NCBI RefSeq assembly: GCF_051020985.1
Contig: NC_135008.1
Coordinates: 1,240,001-1,304,000, forward strand
DNA: 64,000 nt
Reading direction: 5' to 3'
Source of the DNA: Nomia melanderi
Taxonomy: Eukaryota; Arthropoda; Insecta; Hymenoptera; Halictidae
In this document: positions 46,501 to 58,055 of the stretch, in pieces
Layout: the number at the start of each line of letters is the position of its first letter
Numbering within the stretch: position 1 is the stretch's first letter
Translations under genes and position numbers: made by a program
The notes under the pieces: generated by a model
Seen by the model: only the letters and a program-made list of their open reading frames with translations
What the model was told of the DNA's origin: nothing
Database searches by the model: none

Positions 46501-48675
46501 AAAAGATATTACTGTTATACTCAGTGTTCCCCTAGTAGTCCCGCGATTTTTTCACTCTCTGTTTCGATCAGACTAATGTGCAAATATTTTCGTATCGGCG
46601 CGCCGACGCACCGCTCGCCGGGTTTCGTAAATATTTGTCACCGACACACACCGCAGTCCGAGGTGGCAGCTGTTTATATATAATATTACATTAACGGGAT
46701 CGCGGCGGCGGACAATAGAAAAACCGCGTTAGTGGGATTTCATTGTCGAGAAAACCAATTACGGCTCCGATACGCGCGCGGCCGTGCGCTTGACGCGCGA
46801 CCGCGTGTTGCTCGTGCTTTATTCGATCCTGCAATTAATTGTAATTTAATCTCGCAACGTTGCCGATCGGCTTCTCCGGCGAAAGACATAAATAGAGGAG
46901 AACGTTAGATTTCTCGTTCTGGAGGCACCGACGTTGTGGCAACTTTTAATGCATGAATAAATTGGTTCATTCCTGAAGAATATTGTTTCGCCAGAATCAG
47001 CAAAGTTGTAGCACTCGATTTTTAAATACGTTCGTTTCTCCGTGCAAGAAGAATACGAATCAAGTTTTAATTTACATTCTCATAATTGAGGATACAGGAT
47101 TGGTAATGTCTTTCGTGGTGCCCAATTAGTGGTAACCCTGTACTTAATCTATTGTTCTCTTTTTTCACTAATTATTAGCGATGAAATTGTATCGATCAGT
47201 TGGAGAATAGATCATAGGGCAGGGGGTTAAGAAAATTGAAGTGGAAGGGCTTGTATTTTCTGTCACTCACGGACACCTACAATCGATTTTCCCGATATTT
47301 TTCGAACGGCCCGAATTCGTTGCTCGCGTTATTACCGGGACGATGGAACGCGATGTTTCGCGTAAACAGTGGACTGAACCGGCGCAGCCGTCACCGTTCC
47401 GCGACACGAGCCGCTAATGAGTTACGTTTGACAGTAAACGACCTTTCATAAAGCAGGCGTGCCGTTGGAACAGATCAATACGACACGGCAACGTTCTGCC
47501 CGGAACGTCAGATGCCAATTCCGCCTCCATTCGTATTTACTTTGATTCGAAACGGTTGATTCCTGGGGCGAGCCGGCGCGACGCGTTCGTTTTGCCAGCG
47601 TGTCCGCGAGCGGATGGTCGTTTTCAATTTTCGCGGAGCACAGAGTTGTCGGGACACGCGTCCGGTGGAAAAAACAATTCGGTCGTCGCGCAGTGTCACC
47701 GCCTGTGGACGAACCCTCGAAATTCGACTGTTCGCGTAATGAGAATTGAAAATTAATCGCCAAGTAGCCTCTGCTGTGTAACATGCTTTTCATTTGAAAG
47801 GAAACATTGTGCGAGTAAATTAGGTTCCTATATTTATATTACGTTGCGATCGGAACGCGGAATATCCATTGTTATTGAAGAAATTTCGTAATATTCCCAT
47901 GATGTAACAAAATGTAATCACCATGTGTTTAGATCTGTACCTTACAATATTTTTGTGAGAACACTTGCACTAACAGAGTGGCAAGAAATCTATAAAATTG
48001 TGTCATCCAACGATCTTCATTGAAAAATTCCATTCTAGAAACACAATAGAAGCTTCAATTCCTTGAAGCACCAAAACTGACCATTTTTGTATCTGGAAAA
48101 AATCGATGATCCATTAGGAATTCATCGAACGCAACGACAGCTGATGATTAATAGTTAGAGTTTGTAAACGTTCAAATTTCCCTATGGGTTCCATCGAGCT
48201 ACGGAAGGTCGACACTCGAGGCGCCATTTTCGAACGCTCGATACACACAACACCGGTTGAACCAACTACAACTTCGAGGACAAACGTTTACATAGACCGT
48301 GAAGGAAGGGTAATCGATTAAATTGAAAATCGCCTGTACCTGACGCGAGAGACACGCCGGACATTTTCATTGACAAGATGGCTCCTTTGTAATATTATAT
48401 TCGACGATGTCCCGTCGAAAGTTGTTCGAACTAGCTCCTCCCCGCGCTGAAACTAACCGATCGAAGTTGTTCCCCCTTCGTTTTCAGCCTCGCTGCATCG
48501 TGTATCAAGGGAAATTTGATTCCGACCCGTAAACTGAGATCATTTATAACGCGGCCGAGCCATTGACAACGATGCGTTCGGAATCACGACGGAACTATGG
48601 GGTCGGGATTCGGGAAGCTCGAGACCTACTGCTCCACATAACGCGAAGCTAAAAGATCAAGTGCCGGATTAACCC
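46501..48675. other. Background DNA with one E-like end
   Basis: GGGCAGGGGG-TTAA at 47217-47230 resembles an isolated family E right end. CpG-rich 46590-46870, 47250-47760 and 48180-48660. No coding signal recognised. Confidence 0.4.
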
Positions 48676-48930
48676 TTAACCCCTCGCCTTATAATATCGC
48701 GTTAAGCTCGCGCTGAAGATTTCCTATAAAATTTAACGAGCTGAAACGTTACTCGATCCTTTTCCGTCCAAATTGTATATTATCCGTTCGTTACGAACTA
48801 TATCAGACTTTAGAGCAAACGCAATGGATGGAGTGTAATATTCTTTTCTCGATAAATTGTAGCCAAGACTGTAACTAAGCGGTCCTAAATAATTATAATT
48901 GTAACTAAGCTCGATATTATGATTAGCCTT
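48676..48930. mobile_element. Family E MITE, right end not found
   Basis: The doubled TTAACCC-TTAA-CCCCTCGCC start (48669-48688) repeats the arrangement of the E end at 15921-15939. The interior has CCGTCCAAATTGTATATTA, like the E copy at 13231. The extent to the right is uncertain. Confidence 0.5.
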
Positions 48931-49640
48931 CGCCATAAAGGCGTTATTGTATATCTATCTTGTATTTTTTGAAAAATAAAGCGCCTTTTATCTGTTCTTT
49001 TTTCGATAAACTGTTACCGATGCAGATATTGCATCGTTCGCAGTTGAGAAGTTACTAATTTCTGTACTTTATTAATTTTCATTGTAATCCTTCGTATCGT
49101 AATCGTATTAGGTGTGGAATTTCAGCGTTTGTTGTATGTTCTAGAATAAATTAACGAAATACCGCGTTAAATTGTATTCGAGTTGAGTAACTCCGACGCA
49201 GATACCAGGGTGGAAATATTATTTAATGAGAAACACAGTGAAAAACGAAGCGCGAGAACCTCGGTATCGCTAACCAGCGCGTACGAGTTTTTTATTAATT
49301 ATCGGTCGACGACGCGGGGAACATTTCGCGCTGGGCAAAACAGAAAATTAATCGCGCCCACGTTGATCTCGCGCGAGAACGATCCGCTCGGACCGTTCTT
49401 ATCGCTGGACGCCAGGACGAGAGCGGCGGACTTTTGATGTACCGCACGTTGTTTCGCTTTATAATCGAAATACGTTTTTACACGGACCGCCGTGAATCTC
49501 CGTGGCCCCGTATTGAAGAGTATTCTATAAAGTTGTTTCGCTGCGACACTTTGGATATTTTATGGACTCATTTGGTCGAACGGGGAAGATGAATCGGTGC
49601 TGTAAAACACTCGAGTGATGAAAGGGACGTATAAAATATG
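48931..49640. other. Background DNA, no gene
   Basis: AT-rich, then CpG-rich 49190-49440 with a plus-strand open frame that resembles nothing known. Confidence 0.4.
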
Positions 49641-50145
49641 GTCTATGAAGCTTTAAGACTCAACTTTCGAACGTTAACCTTCGAAAATTCCAAATTGAAT
49701 CTTAAAGTCTGAATTTTTAAGGCTTAGAGTTGTATCAAGTTTGAATCTTCGAAGCTTGAAGGCTCAGAGTTCTATACAGCTCAAATCTTTAAAGCTTAAA
49801 GGCTCAGAATTCTACAAAGTTCGAGCTGTCGAAGCTTTAAGACACAGCTTTGAAGGCTGAACCTTTGAAAATTCAGAACTCAACCTTAAAGTTTGAGCTC
49901 TGAGAGCTTAGAGTTCCATAAATCTAGAATCTTTAAAGCTTTAAAACTTAGAGTTCTACAAAGTTCGAATTATCGAAGCTTCAAGATTCAACTTTCAAAG
50001 CTGAACCTTCGAAAATTCAAAGCTGCACCATAAAGTCTGAATACTGAAAGTTCAGAGTTCTATAAAACTTAAATCTTCAAAGCTTCAAAACGTAGAGTTC
50101 TACAAACCTCAAATCTTCGAAGCTTCAAGCGTTAGAGTCCGTCTT
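49641..50145 (+). repeat. GAAGCTTTAAAG minisatellite with higher-order structure
   Basis: About 500 bp of 9-10 bp units (GAAGCTTTAA, AGAGTTCTA, CAAATCTTC). They form subunits of about 40 bp and larger units that restart at GAAGCTT(T/C)AAGA at 49647, 49831 and 49975 (steps 184 and 144 bp, differing by one 40-bp subunit). Confidence 0.85.
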
Positions 50146-51874
50146 CCATCATACAATCTCAATCATCTCATGTCCCAGCTTCCACAACGAAACTGCCACT
50201 GAAACAGCGACAAAAACAGATTAACAGCGCGAAAAGAATATTCAATAAGTCATATTTATCCGAACATATTTATCGCAAGCCAATATTTCCCAGCTCGAGG
50301 ATGCTCCATACAGCGAAGACTCGGCCAGAAGGGCGAAGAGTTCCACGGGCGGTAATTAAATAAAATGCCTCGCCCGGCGAGCGAAGAAGAAGAAGAAGAA
50401 GAAGAAGAAGAAGAGGGGAAGCTATTCGATCGAATTTATCGGAAAATAGGATTGTCGGGCTCATCTCGATCGGCCGGATTACACGACGTTCTGACGTCGG
50501 GATTGAAAACACCGACGGTTTTCTAGCCACTGCGTCGCGCGGCTGCGACGGGGAATATCTCTCGATTCGGCGGAAGAACGGAGCTCCCGAGGAGAGATTG
50601 CAATTAGCCCGATAATTACGGACGTCGAAATAAAACGAGAGAAAAAAGGGAACGGAGGGGGGATGGAAGGGAAACCGACTGGGCGGAGGGAAGAGAAAAA
50701 TCGTGGAACGTCCAGTCGCGCGGCCGGGAAACGCAATTACGCGACGATATCCGAGCGACGAGGGAACAGGGGGGGAAAGAAGGAGCGTTTCTCAACCCTC
50801 GCCGCGCCAAATATCGAAAGGGTGCTCGGGGCACACGAGCACGCGTCGATGGTCGATATCGAGGGCGGACGATTCTTAATACAACACACAATTGACCGGC
50901 ACACGCGTCGCGGATTTATTTACTTCCCCTTTTTTTGCTCCTCGTACTTCGGCCCTGTTCTCTTTGTTTTCGAGCTTCTCTTGAAAACTCGTCGGAATTT
51001 TCTTTGGCTATTGGGAACTGCTGGCCGGGACGTGGACAGTAATTTCGATTGTTTATCGGATGATCGGGACGCGGGTCGCTCGGGCGATGCGGTTAGCGGA
51101 GGAAAGGAAAGTTGAGATGAATGTCTTCTTGTGACGTTGTTGTGGAATATTGAGGTAGGGAAAGTAGGGCTTCCTGATTTGAAGATGAAGGAGGAAAGAA
51201 TGAGTGCTTGAGGAACTGAAGAGTATTATTTATTCTATAGAAATTTGAAAGCTGGAAAGTTGAATTTATTAATAATTATTGATAGTGGCGTTCGTTTCTG
51301 TTATGAAGGAAGTAATATTAATTAATGATAGTTAAACACTAGGTAATTCCAGCGTGAAACATTTGAAAATTGAACTTTCAAGAGCTAATACAAGAAATCA
51401 TTGTGAAAAGGAAGTGAATTCAGATGAGACAATATACACTGTGCAATATGCATAACATTGTTGTTTCTTCGCGAGCAATCGGAAACCGGGAGTGGAGTTC
51501 CGCGCGAAAAACTTCGAAAGCAGCGGCCGTTCCGAGCGGCATTCTCAAATCATAATCACGTTACGATTCATTTAAAAGTCGTTAGACGGAATTGCCGTTC
51601 CCGCTTTCGAAAGAACCCAATCCGATTCGCGTTCTTTTCCTGTTCGAGCGCGCCGCGTTTGTCGCAATCAATCTTCATTAGCGTTTCAAACGCTAAACAA
51701 GGCGAAGCAAGAACACTTCGATGCGCCCCTTTTATCACCGAATCAAACCCTCGAATCGAAGTATCGAATTTTTATCGTTTACTCTTGTCGGTCTACAAAA
51801 CACTTGAATCCAAACGAAATGCAATTTCGTTTCGTTCTCGTGACGATTTCACGATATTCCTTTGGATTTCCATA
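50146..51874. other. Background DNA with GAA repeat and polypurine tract
   Basis: No gene. 50636-50700 is a purine-rich run beside the GAA array. The plus-strand open frame 50663-51115 resembles nothing known. TTAAACACTAGGTAATTCCAGCGTGAA at 51333-51359 looks like two family C ends with almost no interior. Confidence 0.4.
50383..50414 (+). repeat. (GAA)n microsatellite
   Basis: About ten perfect GAA units followed by GGGGAAG. It gives poly-Leu or poly-Glu in overlapping frames. Confidence 0.9.
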
Positions 51875-52182
51875 TTAAACGCTAAAACTAGTGAACAAAG
51901 AAATTCATTTAGCAAAATGAATTGCAAATCAACCCTTTGCGGACGAATATTATTTAAATTATACGAAACTAAGGCAGATCCTGCCAAATTACACATCGAA
52001 TGCTTAAATAATAGAGAAACAGGAAACAATGTACTGATCTTTTGCTGTTTTAGTAATTAAATCATTTGTTTGAGTGACGACATTCGTCAGCAAAGGGTCA
52101 AAGTCTCAATAGACGCATTCTTGGTGTTTCTATGGAGAAATTTCGGAAAGTCAATTCAACTGGTCGGTGGATTTAGCGTTGA
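51875..52182. mobile_element. Family C2 MITE interrupted by a family B MITE
   Basis: Left end TTAA-ACGCTAAAACTAG; right end GGTGGATTTAGCG with flank TTGA. The interior (AAAGAAATTCATTT; TTCTTGGTGTTTCTATGG) matches the C2 copy at 63692 on both sides of a B insertion at 51929-52101. Confidence 0.75.
51929..52101. mobile_element. Family B MITE inserted in C2 with TCAA on both sides
   Basis: Ends CCCTTTGCGGACGAA and CATTCGTCAGCAAAGGG. It is flanked by TCAA at 51929-51932 and TCAA at 52098-52101, and the intact C2 copy at 63692 has ...AAATCAATG... at this point. The insertion therefore duplicated a TCAA site, direct evidence for a four-base duplication. Confidence 0.85.
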
Positions 52183-52941
52183 ACACATTCTCGCGTCGAC
52201 TGTTCCTTCGAGGATAAAGAATTCACGCGAGAATATTGTAACACCAGAGTAAACGCAGATATCCCGCGTATCAAGTGAAACTGAAGTGCACCTAGTGCCT
52301 GGGTAATATCATTTTCCCTCGAATTCTCGGCGTGGTTTCGTGAAAAAGACAAGCTTGACGAACATTTCGAAGTTATATTACCGGTGGGAGGAGACGGTAA
52401 TGGCTGATTTATCGACGGGCATAATGCGTTGACAGAAAAACGCGATTTACGATCGTTGATTTAACGACGCTGCAACGGGACCTCGTAGCTAGTGTGTTTC
52501 CGTCAGTTTCACGCTCGCGCGTTTCGACACGGTGGAATTATTAACGATGATTATAATGCTCACTGCAACGATACTTCGTTAGCGCGGTGAAACGTTCGTT
52601 ACACACGCTCGGTAGAAGTGGCGGGTGCGTGATAAAACACCGTGTTACACGATGCAAAGTTACGAAGGGAGTTGGAAGATAATGATTGTACAACGTCGGC
52701 GTACTTACCTTTAATGATTGCGACATTATGTCGGCGTAAACGCGGCCGTTAACGTTGCATTAAATTCGAACGCGCCGTGAAAACTACTATTGCCGTTATT
52801 TCGGTAATATGTTCGCGGTTACAACCGTGTCGCTGTTCACTTAACATTGTTTACTCAATAATAAATCGATTTTCGTACGCTCCCTTCTTCTCTCACTCGA
52901 AATGGAAATTAACTGTGCAATCCTAATGATGGCTTGCAGTG
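52183..52941. other. Background DNA; candidate minus-strand first exon
   Basis: Contains ATG-TCG-CAA-TCA-TTA-AAG|GTAAGT on the minus strand (ATG at 52726, donor at 52708), discussed as a finding. CpG-rich 52370-52820. Nothing else recognised. Confidence 0.3.
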
Positions 52942-53121
52942 TTGACACTGGAACTACCGAGCAGTTTAATTGACTTTTGAAAATTTCGCTATAGAAACTA
53001 CAAGAGTACTTCAGACTTTCATTGATTTACAGTTCAATTTGCGTAGTAAATGAATTTATTTAATAATTTCTCAGAGAAACATTTGTTACCTTTCTAATAA
53101 TTGTAAAAAGACATCAGTTAA
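52942..53121. mobile_element. Family C2 MITE, reverse orientation, truncated at a shared TTAA
   Basis: Flank TTGA, end CACTGGAACTACCGAGC. The interior in reverse matches 63692 (CATTGATTTACAGTTCAATTTGCGTAGTAAATG; TTACCTTTCTAATAATTG) and stops at AAAGACATCAG, where the next element begins. Confidence 0.7.
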
Positions 53122-53315
53122 CACTGGAACTACCAGGTGGATATGAGCAATAAATAATTCTTCTTTTACAATTATTGCAAAGATACAATGTTTTAAGGAA
53201 TGATTGGAGAAGCTGATCTAGCAATACTTAGACTGAAATATAAATCAATTGGGACCTTAATGAATTCATAAAGAAATTTTATAAAGGTTTAAGTGTTCGG
53301 TAGTTCTAGTGTTAA
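53118..53315. mobile_element. Family C/C2 MITE (198 bp)
   Basis: TTAA on both sides. Ends CACTGGAACTACCAGG and CGGTAGTTCTAGTG. The interior differs from the reference C copy but keeps GCAAAGATACAATGTTTTAAG-like sequence. It shares its left TTAA with the preceding C2 remnant. Confidence 0.7.
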
Positions 53316-55019
53316 ATATTTTACTAATAATGTTGAGGTAATTGAAAATTCAAACTTAAAATTCACTTGATTCTACTTGAAAAAGTAAATTTGGGTATTC
53401 TTGTTCCTAAGTGAGATAAGTGTTCTTTGTGTCTGACCATTGTGGGATGATTCTACTTAAACGTGTATCTCGATGCAGGACATTTGATATTTTAACGAAT
53501 AAATGTAATGCGAAATTAATTGGAGATCGATGTTTTACATTGTTTTTAAGGCTGAGAATAGATATTGCGATTGACTGAATATTTTTTAGCAGATTGAATA
53601 TTATTTACATATTTCAAAGAAAATTATTCTACAATTTTTATTGAATTTCTCGTGTTCGTCTATTTAATCGAAAAATAGATGCATGCATGGTCTATTAAAT
53701 GGCCGTAATTGATACACGAACGCCCAGCGAAATATTTTGCATATGTTATGAACACGATTACGGATTAACCTTATTCATCATAGAATCGATTGCACAGGAA
53801 ATTAGCTGTATTATGTGAAACAGGGTTCAACGTTGCACGTGCGAATTGCCTGGTTCGATTGATAGGTGATTGATCGACACAGCTGCATGCCCGCGGTGTT
53901 GACTATGATAACCCAAGACTATTTATTAGTGACACGCCATAGAATGGCACCGAGTATATTAATTGATCACCGGTCACCGTGACCGACCTATTTCAAACTG
54001 ATCGTTTCTTCGTCGTATTAAATTCAAAATAAACAAATTACACTCTCAACTCTCGGATCTGCTAGCAGAATTCAAACAATATAACGAAATTTTACCATAA
54101 AAAATGTGAAACCCTTCCTACCAGAGAATCTTCGATCACTCACTTCATAAATTAGCTACACATGAAAATTCTTTCTAAAATTTGAAACAGAAATATAAAT
54201 ATTAAAATGGAATACTATCGTTGATTTACTAGAAATCTCCGATGATTAACAATTGATAATAAAATATTTGATTTCAACTGGAGCTCTTAAATTTCGATTC
54301 GTCTTAAATACGAATCCAAAGTTTGCCCTACAACATCTCTATAACAATTCCACGACAATCACCTCATGAATATTGCAAATCAGAGGAAAAGTTTAAACTG
54401 GTTGGATGGTACAAGTTATAGAGATGGAAACATACGTGCTCGTTGAATAATAATTCCCAGAAGTATCGCGCGATTACTCGAAGCGACTCTCGGAACTAGA
54501 AAATTCGACGCTTATTACTCGGGAGCGTAGCGGAGGGTTGCAACTCGGTGTACTCTCGCAGGTGCGACCGCCTCGAGACGCACCATGAAAACCGTAAGTA
54601 ACCTTTGCAGAGTCCTCCGCGGTGTAATCGTTCCTCTGCGGCGCGTTATAACGGCCCGTACTCAAGCGAATCGCTGTAGCCTATGCAAAATGGAAGTTCA
54701 CCGAAGAACTTGGGAACGACCGGGAAGGGGAGGTCGTTCGAGCTGCGATCAGCCTCGAATCGCGGAAGTCGAAGAGTAAATACAAAGTGCGGCACAGTTT
54801 CCTCGAGCAGATAGTCCTCCTTTGGGAAAATGGCTACGCATTCGTTACTTATTCATTTTATTGGTACATCTATTTCCGATTTGAGTGGCTTGAAGTTTGA
54901 ATTTTCAAGTTTTCCATGGAATAACGGGGAATCTTTGTATTTTTGATATGTGCGTCTGTTAGGAGTCTTTGCGAGGTATTTGTCTTGATATCGACGAAAT
55001 TTAGGTTAGAAATTTCAGT
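53316..55019. other. Background DNA; candidate plus-strand first exon
   Basis: AT-rich 53316-54430, then CpG-rich 54460-54800. 54559-54599 (acceptor-like CAG, ATG-AAA-ACC, donor GTAAGT) is discussed as a finding. 53860-53970 is a moderately conserved-looking stretch with CAGCTG and several ATCA/TGAT sites. Confidence 0.35.
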
Positions 55020-55335
55020 TTCGAAGTGTCAATGTTTCAGAATTTCAGAATTCCGAAGTTTCGAAGCTTCAGAATATGGAAATTCCAAAGTTTCAAAGCT
55101 TCAGGCTTTCAGAATATGAGAATTCCAAAATTTCAAAGTTTCAGACTTTCAGAATATGGAAATTCCGAAGTTCCAAAGCTTCAGAATATGAAAATTCCAA
55201 AGTTTCAGTCTTTCAGAATATGAAAATTCCAAAGTTTCAAAGTTTCAGTCTTTCAGAATACGAAAATTCCAAAGTTTGAAAGCTTCAGAACGTCAGAATT
55301 TCAAAGTCTCAAGATTTCAAAGCTACAAAACCTTC
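55020..55335 (+). repeat. AAAGCTTCAGAAT minisatellite
   Basis: Degenerate 9-10 bp units (TTTCAAAGC, TTCAGAATA, GGAAATTCC) arranged in larger blocks of about 50 bp containing CAGAATATG(A/G)(A/G)AATTCCAAAGTT. Plus-strand frames read as Ser/Lys/Phe-rich repeats and are by-products. Confidence 0.85.
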
Positions 55336-57934
55336 GAACCACTGAATCACTGAACAGATCGCCATTCCTAAAAAGAGACCAACACACGGTAACTCACGGA
55401 TTCACAGATGCGACGTTCGTGTTCGACGTGGCGTTCGGTACTGGTCATGACTTTCCTTGAAACCGACATGGTTTTCGCGCGGCTTAACCGTATTAGGGAA
55501 CGTCTGTGATGTCTGCAACAGTGGCGCGGGTTAATACGAAGACAATAGTGATCCGCCTGCTGCGGGACTCAGTCAATGAAATTCCAGGTGGCGTATCGCC
55601 AAATCCAGGTGGAATTTAGTTACACAGCGTACACACGATTGTACGATTGATACGCGCAAGTTTAAACGGGCGGCTGCAAACGCGTCCGATTCAACAGTAA
55701 TTATTACACCGCGTCACGTTACCAGACTACTACCTTGTAGCACGTACAAACATTAGTCGCTGCGAATCCAAATTTTCACGAGAAAATGCATTCGTACGCT
55801 CTGCAATCGCGAAACACGAACCAAATGGAATTAATTAATATTCTAACATTCCGTTCCACAATCCACGTTCTAAAATATTCTACAACAAATGACAACACTT
55901 TTCCTCTCATTTATCAAACATCATCAATCTCAACAGCGATCTGCTGATCACTTTCCATGAATGAAGAAAACGATTTATTCTATCATCGGAAACCTCAAAA
56001 ATCGCATTGTTTCTAGAAAAGAAGCAATTTACAAGGCATTAGGCGACAGTGCGAGGAACTTCATAACCATGATTCGTTCATTCGACAGAATGGATGGCAG
56101 TTTAAGTCCCGAGTGGCAGATAAGCAGCAGAACTAGTATTACGCTCGGAGGATCGGCAAAAGCTGGCGTTGAAACTTGTTGAACTTCGCGCGGGTTATCT
56201 GCGGCTCGGACTGGGAGTCGAGCAGGTTGCGACGCTCGAGATTCGCATTGATGATTTCGGGAACGGGATACGGCTGATTACTTTCGGCTGGCGCCGCCGG
56301 ATAAGAGATCATAATGCGCGATCGAGACGATCTTCCGCGGTCGCAGCTGCGAGCCGGCGATCGTTGGACATTCCGGAGGAACTTCGAGCAAACGCGAAGG
56401 AAACGTTGTTCTATTCTTAGACTCAACCTTCTTTTCTTACTAACAAAATTGGAAGATTTTCTTGGAACCTACCGTTTCGAATTTATAATTAACCGACGCT
56501 GTAACTGAGTTTCTCAATGGAGAATGTTAACAATGGAATTGCTAGACGAATCAACACATTATTATATTTCTTCTCATTACTTCCATCGCTATTGTTAAGG
56601 TCCACCTGTTCTAATGAGAAACTTTTAACTTGAATAAATTAAGATTAGATCGAAATCTCAATGACTATCACAGTTTCTAGAAAAGGAAGCTAAAACTAGT
56701 CCAAACTGCTTGGCAATTCTGTCAATCAAACAGAAGCTTTCGTTTTTGGGGATAAAAGCAATATGGCGACTGCGAAATTTGATCCCGAAAATCGGACTTC
56801 ATCTGTCACGCGTGATTTATTTCTCAAACTTTCTACTCGTTTCATTAAGCGAATCGATCGTTCAGGGATAACGATCGGTCCGTCGGAAATTAGCGAATCA
56901 AAATGGCCGGAATAAATCGAGGCTGTCGTGTTGCGTCTCACTCGTCTTTGAACGGGCCGCCGTTAGTTCTAAGCCGGCGAGATTAAAAAGATTAAGGCGC
57001 TGGAAGATGTATTATGCAGCTGCGAGGGAAATCCGTTGTAATGGCGACACGGCCGGCAGATCTATTCGTCTTCTTCGATTGCCCTTTTCCTTCGCGGCCG
57101 GGAATATACTGGGCTATCGAAAAGCAACTGCATTCGTTATTCATGGCAATGAAATATTAAAAGTAGACACTCGAACTATCGCACCAGTTAAAATGATTTG
57201 TCCAGGGTCAACGAAGTCCGAGTCGAAAGATCAATCGAAAGTGAGCCAACTCGAAGTTTCATTGTAACACTGCTTAATCCTCTTTACCTTTTCCTGGAAT
57301 AATGTAGTTCCAGTTAAACAATCAAAGTTTCAAACTTCATTTCATATTTTCAATGATTGTAGATGTTCGTGAAATAAGTATTTCACAAATGTCTGATAAC
57401 TTTCTTCATCCTTTCGATTTTAATCGAAAGACTTCCCATTTTTAGAGATTCCAATTCTTAGAATGATCCGCCAGTCATTCGATCGAGCGAATATTCCGAA
57501 ATTCCTTCTGAAATTACCTTCCTCTGTTCTGTATCGACAGATCATCGCCACACGCTGATTTATTTATTCTCAAAGAACTCGATTCCCGGAAGCTTCTTAC
57601 CTCCCGTTGATCCGTGGCACGTGAAACCGGTTCGGAAATTGGAGAGAAGTTAGAAGGACGGCCAACATTCCCTCGGGAGCTCGACCTAATCCTTTTTTTC
57701 AATTAGCCTGTCCCGATAGGTCCGAGCCGCTGCGCGTAGCATTGTTTGACGTGCAATTTGCCCTCGGTCGGTGCAGTGCTTCCGAATTGTTCGACTGGGA
57801 TCAATTAGCTCGCGATGTACGGGAGCGTATCGAAAAGTAATCGGACTGACCAGATGGACACAAGATATAAAATAATTTATGAAATCTGAAGAACTTGAGA
57901 AGAGAGAAGCGAATCATTCATTTCGTTCGCTCAA
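55336..57934. other. Element-free stretch, no gene
   Basis: More than 2.5 kb without a recognised MITE. Opposing open frames at 56139-56508 and 57007-57267 resemble nothing known. A minus-strand donor-like GAG|GTAAGA lies near 57600, but the frame through it has no ATG. Confidence 0.4.
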
Positions 57935-58055
57935 TTAACACTGGAACAACCCGGCATTCAACACAATCAGTACTTGATCCTTATCAAAATCGTAATCAAA
58001 GTGAAACTATTCATTTTTCGAATCGTTTCGGTTATCCAACACTTCTAAGCTACCA
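57935..58055. mobile_element. Family C MITE, left part only
   Basis: TTAA then CACTGGAACAACCCGGC. The interior GTGAAACTATTCATTTTTCGAATCGTTTCGG matches family C (compare 24640). Similarity ends near 58055 with no right end. Confidence 0.6.

Noticed and set aside
57514..57702. Minus-strand frame with an internal GAG|GTAAGA donor
   Set aside because: The frame starts from TTG, not ATG, and has no recognisable product or acceptor.
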